From assembly GCA_022316685.1 (NCBI GenBank), contig JAKJHU010001068.1:30675-94674 (forward strand): a stretch of 64,000 bases of DNA. The letters run 5' to 3'. Source of the DNA: Progne subis subis. Lineage: Eukaryota > Chordata > Aves > Passeriformes > Hirundinidae. The notes under the pieces were generated by a model. The model was not told the origin of the DNA. It did no database searches and saw only the letters and a list, made by a program, of their open reading frames with translations. Both the position numbers and the translations under genes were made by a program. Positions 45,758 to 59,500 of the stretch are shown here, piece by piece. The first letter of the stretch is position 1; the number at the start of each line of letters is the position of its first letter.

Positions 45758-45860
45758 GAGAGTCACTGCATCACCAAGGCTGGAAAGGATCTCCAAGGTC
45801 AGAGAGTCCAATCTTTTGAGTTGATCTGCACTCAGCTGATCTCCAGGGATCTCTGCACTG
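45758..45860 (-). mobile_element. CR1-like tail fragment
   Basis: Reverse-strand CR1 end of the type ccttggagatcctttccagcc followed by a diverged tail. Length uncertain. Confidence 0.55.
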
Positions 45861-46265
45861 CCATTTTTACTGAGTTCACCTATAGAGTTTATGGGGCGAG
45901 CACATGGAAACAGAGCCCAGATTTGACACATGAACCAAATCTGTGGGATTTAAAGCTCTCCACGGACCTCGGGTCATCTGTGCAGCTGCTCAACTCTTAC
46001 CTGGGACAGCTGCTGTGAACAGCCTGGAGACACAGGATTTTAGCCTCCAAAGAGCCCTGGTGCTCTGACTCCCTCCTCTGTGTGTCAGAGGGCCCACAAG
46101 ATCAGCTCTCTGCTGCAGGGAGCTGGCAATCCATTGTTTAGCACTTTCCTGGCAGTGCAAGAGGTAAGAGCAGGAGAGGTGGAGAGCAAAGGCCAGCGTC
46201 ATCATTTCTAGTAAGATCAGATGAAAATACCGAGGGATTCTTTTGTTTAACATGAGACTAGGAAG

Positions 46266-46640
46266 TGTCACCCTAGTTTTTCGGAGTTTTTTAAAGCCTT
46301 TTGATTGTTCATAAAATGAACAGTCAGACTTTTTAGCTACTGTATAATATTAGGAGCAGTTTTCACTTTTTCTCACACATGTAACATAAACAAATCCTTT
46401 GTTTTTCATTCTCTGTCCTTTGTTTGCATATTTCTAACCTGAAAACAATTGTAACATGACAGTTGGTCTGGCCATTCGGCTGAGGGGTGAAAACTCCAGA
46501 AGCCAATCTTCAGCCAGACCCACAAATGTATAAAAAGTAAGAAATAAACAAGCAGGGGGCTCTCGGCCTTGGCTCTCTCAGAGGAACAACTCTGCCCTGT
46601 GAAATCTCTCATCTCTCGTGTGATTGCTTTGCATATCCCA
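46266..46640 (+). mobile_element. Solo LTR, same family as the one nested in the class I ERV
   Basis: 375 bp, TGTCACCC...TATCCCA, homologous end to end to 9852-10220, with TATA (tgtataaaaag) and AATAAA. No internal ERV sequence and no visible target duplication. Confidence 0.85.
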
Positions 46641-47524
46641 GTACACAAGGAAGCAGTTTTAATATTCAATATGATTAATTTACAACAAGTTCTAAGTAGA
46701 TTAATTACAAATACATCGTGTTTCTTTTCCCAGATGATCTTTTATCCAGACAACTCTGCAAACCAACGATTAGAGCAGCATTCCCAGTGCTCTGATCATA
46801 TTATATGGTGTTCCCAGGCTCAGGCTGCTCAGCTGAATGATGGACGGGCTGTGCAGCAGCTGAGCACAGGCCATAACAGCCTGTGGAACAATAAAGCATC
46901 GTGCAGGAAAGCCTGGGGCTCCTGTGCCACAGGAGTTTGAGAGCAAAACTTCCAGTAAATCAATGTTTCCTTGCTTCCAGTCATTTCCTCCTGGCTCTTA
47001 AATGATGGCCAGGGGATGAGGTTGGTTGTGGCCTGGTTTATCTGCAGCTCCAAAACAATGCATCACCCCACAGTCCTGTGAGGGAAGCCTTTGGCATCTT
47101 CCCAGTCATTAGCTTTTCTCAGTTATTAATCCGAGGGTTGCTTAATTGCCAAGCCTCCTACTTTTAAATAATGTGGGGAGGTGTGAGGGAAATGCTGTTC
47201 AGACACAAACTGGTCATTTCTCAGCTTCAAAGGGCAAACAGAAATTCTCTCCTTGTTCCTTCTCTTGGGCTGTGGTGACACCAAGGGCTCCTGCTGAGCT
47301 CTTGCCAAGGCTGCAGCCAGGGCACAGCCCTTTCCCAGCTCCTCCTGGGCAGCAGGAGCACTGTGGGACTGGTTTCGAGAGCTGTCTCCTGAGAGGAGTG
47401 TGGCAGTGTGTGCAGGAGGAGCCTGTGGTGGATTCTGTGGCTCATGTTTCTGCAGATGTTTACTGCAGCCTGCTGCAGAGTGAGGCAACTCCTGGTGTCT
47501 GTGGAACCAGCTACTTGGCTGGCA
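46641..47524. other. No recognised gene
   Basis: Intergenic DNA between a solo LTR and a CR1 tail. Confidence 0.4.
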
Positions 47525-47725
47525 GGATGGGCAGGCCCTGGCACAGGTGCCCAGAGCAGCTGTGGCTGCCCCTGGATCCCTGGAAGTGTCCCAGGCCAGG
47601 TTGGACACTGGGGCTTGGAGCAGCCTGGGACAGTGGAAGGTGTCCCTGCCATGGCAGGACAGGTACTGCATGGGCTCTGAGGTCCCTTCCCACCAAACCA
47701 GTCTGTGATTCTGTGATTATTCTGT
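47525..47725 (+). mobile_element. CR1 LINE 3' fragment
   Basis: cagagcagctgtggctgcccctggatccctggaagtgtcc... through gaggtcccttcccacc, ending tgtgattctgtgatt. Confidence 0.85.
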
Positions 47726-49917
47726 CTTTATTTTCACTTGTGAACAGATTCCAAGTCTACAGCGGTATCAATGCCTGCATCACTGCAGCACAGGGCTGCT
47801 CCATGGTGAGCTCACAGTCCTGCTGTCCTTTCTCCAGGAACTATAAACACCAGGCTTTTCTCAAGTTTTGTCTTTTCATTCTACATTTTTAGAATTAATT
47901 CTCTCACCCCTCAAAAACTTGCCTAATTGTCAGTCCTGGAATAAGCCCCTTCCTTTCTGGTGTGGTGGGAATGTGCAGGATTTCTGCTGGCTGCCTTGAT
48001 GCCTGTAGGTTTTGGGCTCAATGAGCTTATGCAGAGCTGTGCTCATGCTGGAAGTTAAACTTTGTCTTTACAGAGTCCGCAAGATGAGCAAGGAGGATTT
48101 CAAGTTCCTCACAGCACAAGCTGTGTCCATTTGGCACCTTCTGCCATTCCAAGGCAGACTGTGAAATCTCCAGGACAATTTGATGATGCAGCGTTAAAAC
48201 AACTTTCTGCCTGTGCTGGTAACCTGCCAAGGCTTGGCTGAACTACCTGGAGCTAAAGAGCCACATATGAATTTGTATTTTCAGAGGGAATTTCCTGTGC
48301 AGTCTGAATGCACTTTTTTAGTGACAGCAGCCTATTGGACACTGCCTTGGCTCACCTGGAGCAGTCTTGGCATTCACCCAGTGTCCATGTTCACATTGTG
48401 GCTGTTGAAAAGTTACCAGAGAAGCTGCTCCATGTTTTCCAAGAAGCTCTTTTGAATTCTCCACTAAATGCTAAGCAGAGCTCTGCTGTGCTGCCATTTT
48501 TGGTGAGGTTTCAAATGGTTTGTTTTTGTGCTATGATGAATTTTAATAATTGCTATAAGTATGCTATTAGTCAAAATGAAGGAGAAAGAAACCCAATTAT
48601 TAAACTAGACTGTTGTGACTGGAATCTATAGCTGATATATTAAAGCCCAACTGTCATGCTTAATAATTAACTCAACCCACTGGCAATGCTGGAAAAGAAA
48701 ATGAACATTAATAATGAGTTAACTGATCATTATTTCTTCTCCCTCCTGCCATTAGAACAATATCTTGCAGTATATCAATTAAACAATTTTACATCATATG
48801 CACTGTGTGCTTTCACCAGTGCTTTGCTACCTCCTGCTTTCCCAACACTGTTTTTATGGAATTAATGGATTTTTCCAAGCCTTTCTTTGCTGCCTTGGGC
48901 TGTGTAAGGCCTGAGGAAGCCAGGACGGGGTGCAAACGTTACTCAAAATGCCCTGTTTGCACCTGAACCAAAGAGGAATGATCCACACCTACCTGTGAGG
49001 GCTTTTTGAGCACTCTGCGGCTTCTGATTCAGGTCCTCACACAGCACAGCTCACCCTCCTGCTGCAACCAAAATCTTGGCTTTGCCGTGCTGCTCTCTCA
49101 GCGGGTTGGGAGACAGTGCTCTGCACAGGAAGGCCCCTGCCCACCCTGAGAGGTGTGCTGATGTCACCTGGAAAGCCCCACCTTTGGTGGAGTGCTTTCA
49201 TGACCAAAATTTTCCCAAATTACTTCAGAAGCCTGGGGTTTTCAGTGATAGATGTTCTTGCAGGGAGGATGGATAGGCTGTCGTTAAGCAGTGGTCTCAG
49301 TCACACGTGGGAGCCACTTCAAGGGACTCATTTGAATTTGGATTTTATCTCTGCATCTGGGCAAGCTCTGCCAGCTTCATCTTGCAGTCCTTGCAAAATG
49401 CAGGGTTTGGGCTCTGAACCTGCTGATATTTGCAAGGGAGTCTGAGAAGCAGTAGAAACATTGCAGAAATTCAGAGTGCTACCTGAAGTTATCGCAGACA
49501 TGATGATTCCCTGTGTGTGTGGCCTTCTGAAATGTTTTGCGGTCTTCAGTGCCCGCCAGAGCTTGGGATTAGCCAGATCTCTTTGTGCATTTACCTTTTT
49601 GTTTGGTTTTGGTTTTTATTTGAGAGGAGCCCAAACTCTCCAAACAGAAACCTGACATCAATAAGAGCTTATCATATACAGGGCAATGCCCAGAGTGTCC
49701 CCAGTGGGCTGGAGGGATTGATTTCCTTTGCCCTTGCTGTTCCTGATGAGAGGGCTGGATTTAGACGCAGATGTGTTTGGGGGATGGCTGGACTTGAAAA
49801 CACCTTTGTTTCTTTGAAAACACCCATCCTTCACAAAGGCAGCATGTGCTTGGGCAAGAGCATTCCCTCCCCACTGCTGGCCTTTGCCATTCCTCCCTTG
49901 CTGTCCCCTGCTCCCCT
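47726..49917. other. No recognised gene
   Basis: Intergenic or intronic sequence without supported features. Confidence 0.4.
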
Positions 49918-49980
49918 GGGCATGGTCTGTAAGGTCCCTTCCAACCCAAACCAGTCTGTGATTCCCTACTTCTGTGATTC
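49918..49980 (+). mobile_element. Short CR1 tail
   Basis: ggtctgtaaggtcccttccaacccaaaccagtctgtgattcc: the last ~60 bp of a CR1, directly abutting a minisatellite. Confidence 0.7.
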
Positions 49981-50155
49981 CCACTGCAGTCCAAGTTCCC
50001 TCCTGGACTCCCAGTCCCAGTTCCCTCCTGGTCTCTCCCAGTCCCAGTTCCCTCCTGGTCTCTTCCAGTCTCAGCTCCCTCCTGGTCTCTCCCAGTCCCA
50101 GTTTTCTCCTGGATTCCCAGTCCCAGCTCTCTCCCGGTCTCTCCCAGTCCTGCCA
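49981..50155 (+). repeat. ~27-bp minisatellite
   Basis: About six units of the type agttccctcctggtctctcccagtccc (24-27 bp). It produces open frames on both strands that are not genes. Confidence 0.8.
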
Positions 50156-50261
50156 GGAGCCACACCCCACTCCCATGGCCAAGTGTGACCAGCTCCAGCC
50201 CGGCTGGGGAAGCCCGGGGCAGGGAATGTTGTGTCCAGGAGGGCAGAGCTGAGCTGGCTCC

Positions 50262-50302
50262 AAAGCAGCAGCAGCAGCACCAGCAGCAGCAGCCCCTGCT
50301 CA
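50262..50302 (+). repeat. CAG/AGC microsatellite
   Basis: Interrupted agc repeats (agcagcagcagcagcacc...). Confidence 0.7.
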
Positions 50303-51397
50303 GCAGTGACTGGGGCAGCTGAATCTCCTGAATTCCCTGAATTTCCTCAAGGGTGTTGAGCTCCAGCTCGGGGTTTTGGGCTATTCCAGGAAATCTCTCC
50401 GTGAGCTCTCCAGAGGTCAGCTGCTCCCGAGCACAAGGGCAGCAGGAAAGCGACTGCCAGCCCTCACCTTGGTGCCGGTGATGAAATACGAGAAAAGCAC
50501 CTAGGAAAGATGTTGTCCTGCAGCTTGAGAAGGAAAAAGAAAGGAAATCCCTGGACTTAGGAGCTGGTTGTAGGACTGAGAAAGGAGGAAGCGCGGACTG
50601 AGAAAGGAGGAAGCGCTGCTTTTGCATGTGGAAGAGACATCAAAGTATCTTTAGGCTGCAAAGGGATAAACATTCTTTGCAGAGAAAGTTTTCCCAAATG
50701 AGAAGTTAGCTGTGGCAATGGTGGGAGCGGTTCAGAGCCGTGACTCAGTGCATGGAGAGGATTTACTCACCCAGTGGCTTTAGATAAATCCCCCTGATGC
50801 CGACCTGATCTGACACTTTTCATTTTTCTCTATTTACCAGGAACCAAAGTACAAGCCTCTACTCCAGGAACCATTGCCAAGGAGATGATTATTCATTAAC
50901 TCTGGGTAAGGAAAAATCTAAGATCTCTGGGGAGAGTCTCTACATTAATTTCCTGTCAAATTCCTGTTGGTATTCTGTGTAAGCATTACTCCTAATTAAT
51001 AATGCAAAATAACTAGAAAGTAGCAGAAACCCCAAAGCAAATATTGCAATTTTTAGCCTGAATGGGTTTAATTTGTATTGTTTTATGCATCCTTTGCCTC
51101 TGATGAAATGTGAACTGTTTCTGGTGCTGTTACCTGAATAATTGACTGTGCACTTTCTAGAGAAACTACAGCTAAAGGACATTTTACCTCTCAATTAGAA
51201 ATGGTGGAATAATTATTGCTAATAATGTGTTTGGTTGATTTTCACCATCATTGTTGAGCATATTTCTTATTCATAAATGCCTTCATTAGCAGATCAGTGT
51301 CAGACAATATAAATAAATTATTTGGGATGCTTCCCCCCATCAGCCACTGAATACATTTTTCTTGATTTTTTGTGATATATGACCTAAAGTTAATTCG
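50303..51397. other. No recognised gene
   Basis: Intergenic DNA. The large open frames overlapping its left part come from the neighbouring minisatellite. Confidence 0.4.
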
Positions 51398-52011
51398 TGT
51401 TAGGAAATGTGATATGTAATTAATGCATGGTGAAATGTAGTGATATGCAATATAAAATTGATCTGTGTTCAGTCTGATTTAAGATCTCTAAACCAAAAGT
51501 GTGTTTAGGGTTAACTGAGACTAAAACTGCATGAAAGGGACACGGGGTTGGGGAAAGAAAGAACTTCTGCCGGGAAAAGCCTCGAGACAACCAACACCCG
51601 GAGATGGGCGTGCTAATGATCAAACGATTTGGAAAAGATTAGTATCTTATCTGTTCTGGCCCAATTTAACATTTCCAAACCTTCTCCGGACCCGGCAATC
51701 ATAGCATTGTTCCACTCCGAAGATCTATTCAACTGACCCAGGACCTGAACATGAATACCTAATGAAGCTACCACGAAACAAGAGCTCTATGGTCGCTGTC
51801 CACTCTAAGTGAAAGGCTGTATAAAAAAACCGGCGGTGCTGGGCCAATTTGTGAACAGAGGGGGTTACGGAGCGATAGAGTCCGTTACCACGTTCACCCA
51901 GTGCCGAAACCCCGGGGTTCGATGCTGTTCCTTTTAATTGTGGCTATTGGAGACTGAATTTAAGTCTCAAAATAAAATTCTAAATTTTGATTTAGCGAAT
52001 TTGGCTTGTCA
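51398..52011 (+). mobile_element. Probable solo LTR of another ERV family
   Basis: About 614 bp running TGTTAGGAAATG...TTGGCTTGTCA. It has a TATA-like gtataaaaaaacc (~51820), a GC-rich transcript-start region, and AATAAA about 150 bp further on (~51971). Composition differs from the surroundings. Boundaries are inferred and no target duplication is visible. Confidence 0.6.
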
Positions 52012-53114
52012 ATTTATTACATTTTTCTATTCATTAAGCCAGCTGCATTCCATTAAGAAAACAATATAAACCATAGTTCAGGGAGGGGCTCTGTGATGCT
52101 TTAAAAATCCCCAGGGAATATTTCTCTGGTATCACCATTTTTATAGCTACAATTGTTTAACCTGGAAACACCAGGCCCTGGATGCGATTTGCAGAAATCA
52201 CCAGAATCTTTGGGATGAACAGCCCTGTGTGTGTGGAGAGGGGAAGGATGCTGGAGTCAGGGTGTGTATGGCCTGAGGGGTCTAAAATTAGCAGGGCTGG
52301 TGCTGCTGTCTCTGCTGACCCCAGAGCTGGACTGCAGCATCCTCTGACTTTGAATTCCCCCCTAATAACTGCACCAATTAATGACTGTGTGGCAGTAAGA
52401 GCTGAATGCAATCCATGCTCATTGCTTAAACCTTGGGAGTATGTCTCACCCTGGCAGCAGTCTCCTAGCACCCAGCAAAGCACCCATTACCATTTCCCCC
52501 AGAATTAAATGGGGAACCTGTAGGCATTTAACATGTTCTCCTATAAATTCTCCACCTAAATCATCCAAAGAGGAGCCAGCATCATTTTGATGTTTAAGCA
52601 GGAATAATGCCCTTTTCATTTCAAGGGTCTACTCCCTCGCTTTTATTCCTGTGACTAATTGATCATGCATTCCTTGCTGATAAATGCCCCTTAGTGTGGT
52701 TGGTGGCAGGAATTAATGAAGCCATAAATTGCACATAGTCTGTGGTGATTCTTCCCTTCGCAGTCTGTCTGGGAGAGGAAATTCCTTGGCAGGGCAGTGT
52801 GTCAGGGGATGAGAATGCCTTTGTTCTGGGGAGAGCTGCAGCATCACAACCACTTCAGAGGTGGATAAGGAGTGAAGGGGGGTGAAAGCTCTAATCTGCT
52901 GTGACACAGCACTGCACTACAATGGTGGAGGTGAGAAAGAAAAGGGTCAAATACCATCCACAGAACAACCCAAACCCATACCCCTCCAGTATTATCTGCA
53001 TTCAGGTTAATTAGCTTAACCTGGCTGGAGATGATGGAAAAGAAGCAACAGTCTCATTAAAGAACAAACCTTGTCTTATCCCCATAGCGAGCAGGGGCAG
53101 AGAGGAGTTGAGCA
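52012..53114. other. No recognised gene
   Basis: AT-rich intergenic DNA. Confidence 0.4.
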
Positions 53115-53232
53115 TCATCCCTGAAGGTGTTGGAGGGGCTTGGAGCACCCTGGGATAGTGGGAGGTGTCCCTGTCCGTGGCAGGGGTGGGATGGGGTGAG
53201 CTTTCAAAGCACTCCATGATTCTATGATTCAT
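53115..53232 (+). mobile_element. CR1 LINE 3' fragment
   Basis: ttggaggggcttggagcaccctgggatagtgggaggtgtccctg... ending ccatgattctatgattc. Confidence 0.82.
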
Positions 53233-53558
53233 CCCAGGGTTTATCCATATGCACTGACGTTTTGTCGCTGCAGCAGCTCCCTGGCAGCTCTGAGAGCCCC
53301 AGCACCCAAAACAACTTGCAGAGAAACCTCTCTTGGCCTTGCAGCCATCAGGGTGAGCACTGCAACAGCAACGGCCCTTGTGAAACACCCTCCTGCTGAT
53401 CCAAATCCACTCTTGCCGGGTAAATGCTGTCTCAGGATCTCTGACACCACTTGGGGCTCCATGGAGTGCTGGCTGAATGAACTTCCAGTGTTGTATCACA
53501 GAACTGAAGTTGAGCTCCTGAAGGCATTTCCTGAAATACTAACTCAAAAGAAAGTACA

Positions 53559-53595
<37 letters not shown>

Positions 53596-56500
53596 CATCA
53601 AGATTTTTCTCTTACATCTTTCTCATTCCCTAGGTACCATACATCTAATGTAAAACTTGACAGGAACATGGAATATTGCCTGAAGGTAGTGGCTAGTGGT
53701 GAAATACCATCCAGTGCCTTTTTGTCCCCAGAGATCTGCAGGTTAGTCTGGTGCACATGTACACAGTGTGCTCTTACAAACTGCTCTGCTGCTTTGGGCT
53801 TACGTAATGATGCCGGTTTTGCGTGAAATTTTTAATCTGTTCTCTGTTTAATTATGCTCTGTGTGGTATCATGTTGTTTCCAACCTGGATTGCTTCAATC
53901 ATTTAATGAATGTACTGAAGAAATTCTATTTACAACTTGAAAAATCTGGAGAGGTTTTTTGCTCCTGCTAATGGACCCTGATGTGACATCACCTTTGAGA
54001 CACGGGTTCTGTCACTAGGCCAATGTTCAAGTCAGTGACCAAATCAATGGCTGGTTAAAAAAGAGGTTATTCTGGGTCTGTGTCTCAAGAATCTCAAATA
54101 ACATTTCATAAACAGACAGCATTTCTAATTACAAGTTTATCCTGGGTCACTGCTTTTTAAAAGACCTTTTCTGGGATTGACAAACCAGGGAAAAGAGCAG
54201 CCAGCTGCCCAGGAAGGGCTGAGAGTTGGCTCTGCCAATCTCTCACCTTGGAGAGGCCACATTGACTGGGTGCTTTATGAGGGGCTCAGGATTTGCACTA
54301 ATTCATTTTTTTTTTTACTTGCTAAGGTTTTTATAAGTTAAAATAGTAATGTTTCTCCCAAATGTATTAAATCCCAATCAAAACTCAAGTTGCTGGGAGA
54401 AGGGAGGTTCTTCACCCCTGAGAAAAGGTGGAGGGGTGAATTTCCGACACGTGCTGTGAGTCTGCTGCAATCCTCAGTTATTTCTGGGTAGTGCCTGCCA
54501 GAGGACCTTGCTGACACCTTCATTTCGTGATGATAACTCTTGGATGAGATTCCCAAGCAACAAAGCAATGTCTGAGCTGCTTGCCACTCTCACTAAAGGC
54601 AAACTGGGTGCTTAAAGGACAACTGAAACAGAACAAATATTTAAAATTTGTAAATACAAGTGAGAAGAAATGAATTACATAAAGTTAAAAAGCCAAATTA
54701 GCGTGACATTAAGGAAGAAGGAAGTGTAAATTTTCTATTAGAAACATCTTCACAGATGGACACATCAGGCTGTCACAAAACCCAGTCAGAAGTTTCAAGA
54801 GATGAAAGGCTGGATGGGTTGTTGTTACGAGCCAACATTTGATAGCTTGTGTGGGAATTTGGAAGACAAACTAGGGATATACTATCAGCCCATTGTAGTG
54901 CTGGACTAAAAGGGCTCTTGATAGGTTTTTTCCCAAGTGAATTAAAGTGGGAGGCAAACCGGCTTGCCAAGAGGAATAGTTAGCAATTAATGAAAAAATA
55001 GCTTTCCTCTTTGTAGGCTTTACAGATGCAAGGATGGGACAAACATTTCCTTGGCCCCGATTCAGCAGGTTCACGGGGGTCACACAATTCACAGCACAAA
55101 GCTCTGGCCCGACCTACAGACAGCAATCTGCCGGAGAGGCAGGGAGCACAGGAAAGCCTTTGATCTCTGTGTGTGCCTGCCAGTTGGCCACTGCTGTGTC
55201 AGAAATGCCTCTGATGTCAGTGGGGAATGTGAGTGTGATAAAGGAGAATTTCTGAGCCTGCCGTATGCAGAGCTCCTGCCTCCAGAATGTTCTGTGCCTC
55301 CAGAACGGCTGGATGGTCACACTCCTCTGAGCTCCACATGCCACATGGAGAAACAGGCAAAGCTGAGCTCAGAGACCCTCAGAGGAGCTGGATGGAATCA
55401 CTTGTGGGCACAGAACATTCCCTGTGGCTGCACAAGGAGCCTCCCATCGTTTCCAGGGCTGCCTCAGCTGCCAGCAGTGCCAGTGGTGGCTGTGTTGTGC
55501 CAGGAGTGCCCACGGTGCAGTCCAGCCTGCAGGGATGGCTGGGCACCGAGCAGCCAGCCTGCAGCATGAGAGGGTGGGGAGCTGAGCATGCTGGGGTTTG
55601 CAGGGAGACCTGAGGCCCAAAAGCACCTCTAAAAGGGCTCGTTCTGATGAGTTGGCCATGAAGAATTTCTCTGAGGAGCCGAGCAGTGAGGAAGAAGAGG
55701 TGCAAAACTGAAGGCCAAGGTGCTGCAGGTACAACAAGGTCCCAGCAGGTTCCCCAGGGCTGGAGCTGGGAGCAGGAACAGATCCAAGGGATGTGTTCCC
55801 TCCTGCAGCCAGGGAGGCTGTAGGGAGCAAACCCAGGACCACGGAGAAGGAGGAATTGCTTTCGGGAGACTCTGAACTCTCCTGGGGGCTGGAAGGGGCC
55901 CAGCACAGCCCTGCTCAGCTGGGAAATGCCAGGCTGAGGAGCACAGGGCTCTCATGGGACGGCAGGAGCAGCTCAGGGAACGGGATGGTTGCAGTGACTG
56001 TCACAGCCTGTTCTCTGCCTCAGAACAGCCTCTCCTCTCCAGTTTGCTCCAAGCAGCAGCCTGATTTCTGAGACCCTGCGGAGAGCTGGTTCCTGGGAAA
56101 TAAGAACTAGACCTGACAGCCCTGGACTTCACTGAGGCCGTGAGTATTCTGGTCAAGTACAAGTTAGAGACACTTATGGAAGAGTGAAAACATGTTGGGG
56201 TTTGTTTATTAATTTATTTGGGGTTTTGGGTGGTTTTTTTGTTGTTGTTTTGGTTTTTTGCTTGTTTGGGGTTTTTTGCTGGTGGGATTTTTTTTTTTTT
56301 TTTTTGGTGTGTGTGTGTGTGAGTAGTTCTCTGTTGGTTAAACTGCCTTCCACTCCAAATTGGCCTTGGTTACACCAAAGCATAGGCAGGAGGGCCACTC
56401 CTGCCTCCTGTGAAACCCCACTGGTGTTCTTTCTTGCACAGCCAGCAGCATGAACCATGAAGGAAGGCCCCAGAATTTTTGAAATCCGGTTCCAAAGTGA

Positions 56501-59500
56501 CACAGTGCTGGAATGTTTTTCCATTGCACAACGGCATGGGATAGAGGTGGAGCAATTTTCTGTGTAGCTGGATAAACCACATTTATTTTTCACACCACAT
56601 AAGGATTTCTGGGAAATGTTGATGTGGTTGTGTCTGCCTGTCAAGGGTACAAGAACAGCTTCAGCATTTTCTTGGCACAGCTCTTTAAAATCCAACTGTT
56701 TTCTGACTCGTCATCTTCGTCTTGCAGTAAAAAAAAGGGTAAGTTTGTTTTGCACTTCAAGGATCTCTTCAGATAACCTCATCTCCTTAGTTATGAATAA
56801 AATGAGGTGTGATTTTCAGATGTACATATTCCAACTGCAGCTACCAGCCTGTCCCTCATCTTCCAGGAGCAATACCTCCAGCTCATAGCTTGATTTAATG
56901 TTTTTATGTGTATTTATAGCAATTTTCTTTCCATAACAGGTATAGAGATCTGAGCACGCATTCCTATGTCCTGTGTACTGCATTAAAAACGGGAACTCAT
57001 TTCTCTGATTTAATTTCTCATTAAATTCAGTTTAAATTCTCATTAAATTCAGTTTACAAAGCAATGTTCTTACTGCAACCAGGACTGCCAAGCAAAATAT
57101 TTGTGTATTTACTGCTCTGACAGCCTGGCAGTTGGAGTAGGGTGGGTGGAAGCAGGGCCACAGCGTTGACCTTTGTCAAGCAGCAAGAGGATTTTATATG
57201 TTGAAAGCCTAGGAAGGGTCCAGAAGGGAGGGCTGAGGCTCAGGGTGATAAATGTCTGAGAGACTTACTGTAGGAACTTGGGTAGAATTAGAGAAAAAAC
57301 AAAAATTCAGATCAGCCTTTGAGAGAAAATCCTTGGGGAGTGGTGCAAAGGCTAGAAAGTGAGACTGGGGGCTAAAGCAGGGAAACGAGAGAACCAAAGC
57401 AAGCCTTGGGTTTTGCTCTGTCAAAGCTTTCGCCTTTCATGCAGGCAGTCTAAACAACTCTGGATAATCTATCAGTGATGCTGTAACTCTAATAATCACC
57501 TGAATTTTCACGTGAAATAGTTTCTGGTTTTCATTGCTGAAAAAAAGACATGTATTAAAAATATTTAGGCTTAATTAAAGCCCTGCCTAGTTTCTGCAGG
57601 TGCCCATTGGTGAAGGTACAATTCTAGTCCATGGTTCTTGCCCTGCCCTTGCCCTGTCCTCTCCTGCCTCCCAACAACTCAGCCCGAAGAGTCTCAGGAG
57701 ACAGAGCTTGGGACGGTTTTCGTTAGGCAGAAAGGCTTAAGGGAGGTCTTTCTACAGCTCTTTACAGCTAGGGGATGTCCAGGAAGGAATCCAGCTTGGC
57801 TTTCAGATCCCAGATTTGAGACAGTAGTCCTAACAATGAATTAAAAAAATAAAAAATAATAATTTAAAAAAAAAAAAAAAGGGGAAAAAATCTCCCTGTG
57901 AACTGAGCTTACATTATCATTCCCTGTGGATTCCCAGGGCACTGTCAAATCCCACCAGGCCAGCTTCCCAGTGTCCAACTGGAACTGCACTGGGAAAAGC
58001 AGTCACTGGCAGGAGTTTGGAGCTGAACCAAAGGCTCTGTGCACAATGGGCCCTGTGGCAGCAGTATTGTGCAGCCCCAGCTCTGTGTCCTCCACCACTG
58101 TGCTGGGCAGTGCCAGGGTAAGTATTGCATGAAAAACTTCTCTAGAAAATCACAAATACTTTTGAAAAGGCCCAGATTTACCCATTCTTTTGGGAAGGCC
58201 GATACAAATCCATCTGTGTGTCCTCAGCACAGAATGTCAGTGATTACTGAGGCCACAATGACAGTTGTGAAGGGAAAGGGAGATGCAGATGAACTGGGGA
58301 GTGTTCAGTCGCTGACTGCCTGTGTGCTGGTTCCTGGCAAGTAATGGCTCTCTTTTTCTGGTTAATTCAGCAAGAAAGCACAGCAGACCCTGAAATACTG
58401 GTTCCTGCTGCCATCCTTCTGGTGAGGATCCTCTGGCTGTCAGAAGCTGCCTGCAGTGTAACACCAGCACAGGAGCACCTCCGTGACAGACACTGCCAGC
58501 AAGGCACAGCGGTCAGTGTGTCTTACCAAAATCCAGCAGGAGCAAGACAAAACATGCAATCCACTGAGTAACCCCCCACGGCCTTCTGACTTCCAAACCC
58601 ACTTGGAGTCCGAGGAACTGCCATTGGGAGGAAGGTTCCAGTTAAATGGAATCCTGTGGTTTGGCAGAGCAGGAGGGCTGGAAATTCCCAGGCAGAGCTG
58701 CATTGCAGGGGCGGTGCCTGGAGATGCTGCTCCAGGTGTTCCTGTGCCCGTGGACAGCTCTCTGGGAAAAGTTTCTTTGCAAATCCTAAATCAGCACAAA
58801 TAGCTTGCGTGAGCGAGCTCCAGAAGCCGTGCAGCCTCCCGTAGGTGGGTGTGTGTGCCACAGATCCCTGGTGAGGATCCTCTCTGTCACACTCAGGGTG
58901 AGCCTGCATGGACCAGCACAGCCTCAGCTGCTCCAGCCACAGCCACTGCTGCTTCAGACGGGCACCAGGCACTTCTTGTGAAGTTAGGTGTTTGGAAAAA
59001 CTCGACAATAAGAGAGTATAACTGGAACATTTCTTGGAGCGGGCCGCTGCATTACTCACACATCATTAATTCTCCAAATATTAGGGGAACGTTTCCTACT
59101 ATTGGGGCACGGTCCGTTAAAGAGACACAGAGCAGCTTGCTCAGGTCACACCTCAGGAGACACCTCAGCTGTCCCCCAGCCATTCCATGCCCCAAGCCTC
59201 GGCTTGGCACAACGGCGCCACATCCAACCCAGGAAGGGCAAAACGAAGATGAGCATCACCTAAAATCTCCTCTAAAATCTCCTCGGGGTCGCTGCCCTGC
59301 CAATCAGCTTGGCTATGAAGTGGATAATTCTGAATATCAGCACAGCTCCCCCAGCTCCCCCCGTCCCGCAGATGAGCAGTGCTAGCAAGGGGGAAGGATA
59401 AATAAGCACGTCATTAAGCTAATGAGACCCATATGCTTGTGCAGTCAAAGAGAAGCGAAATAAATGCATGCAAGAGCCAAAAAAGCAGATGAATGAACCA

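Noticed and set aside
49761..50627. 288-codon minus-strand open frame with ETRRELG-like repeats
   Set aside because: Created by the 27-bp minisatellite and an AGC repeat; no family features.
53224..53826. 200-codon plus-strand open frame
   Set aside because: Begins in a CR1 tail and runs through a T run giving poly-Phe; not a gene.
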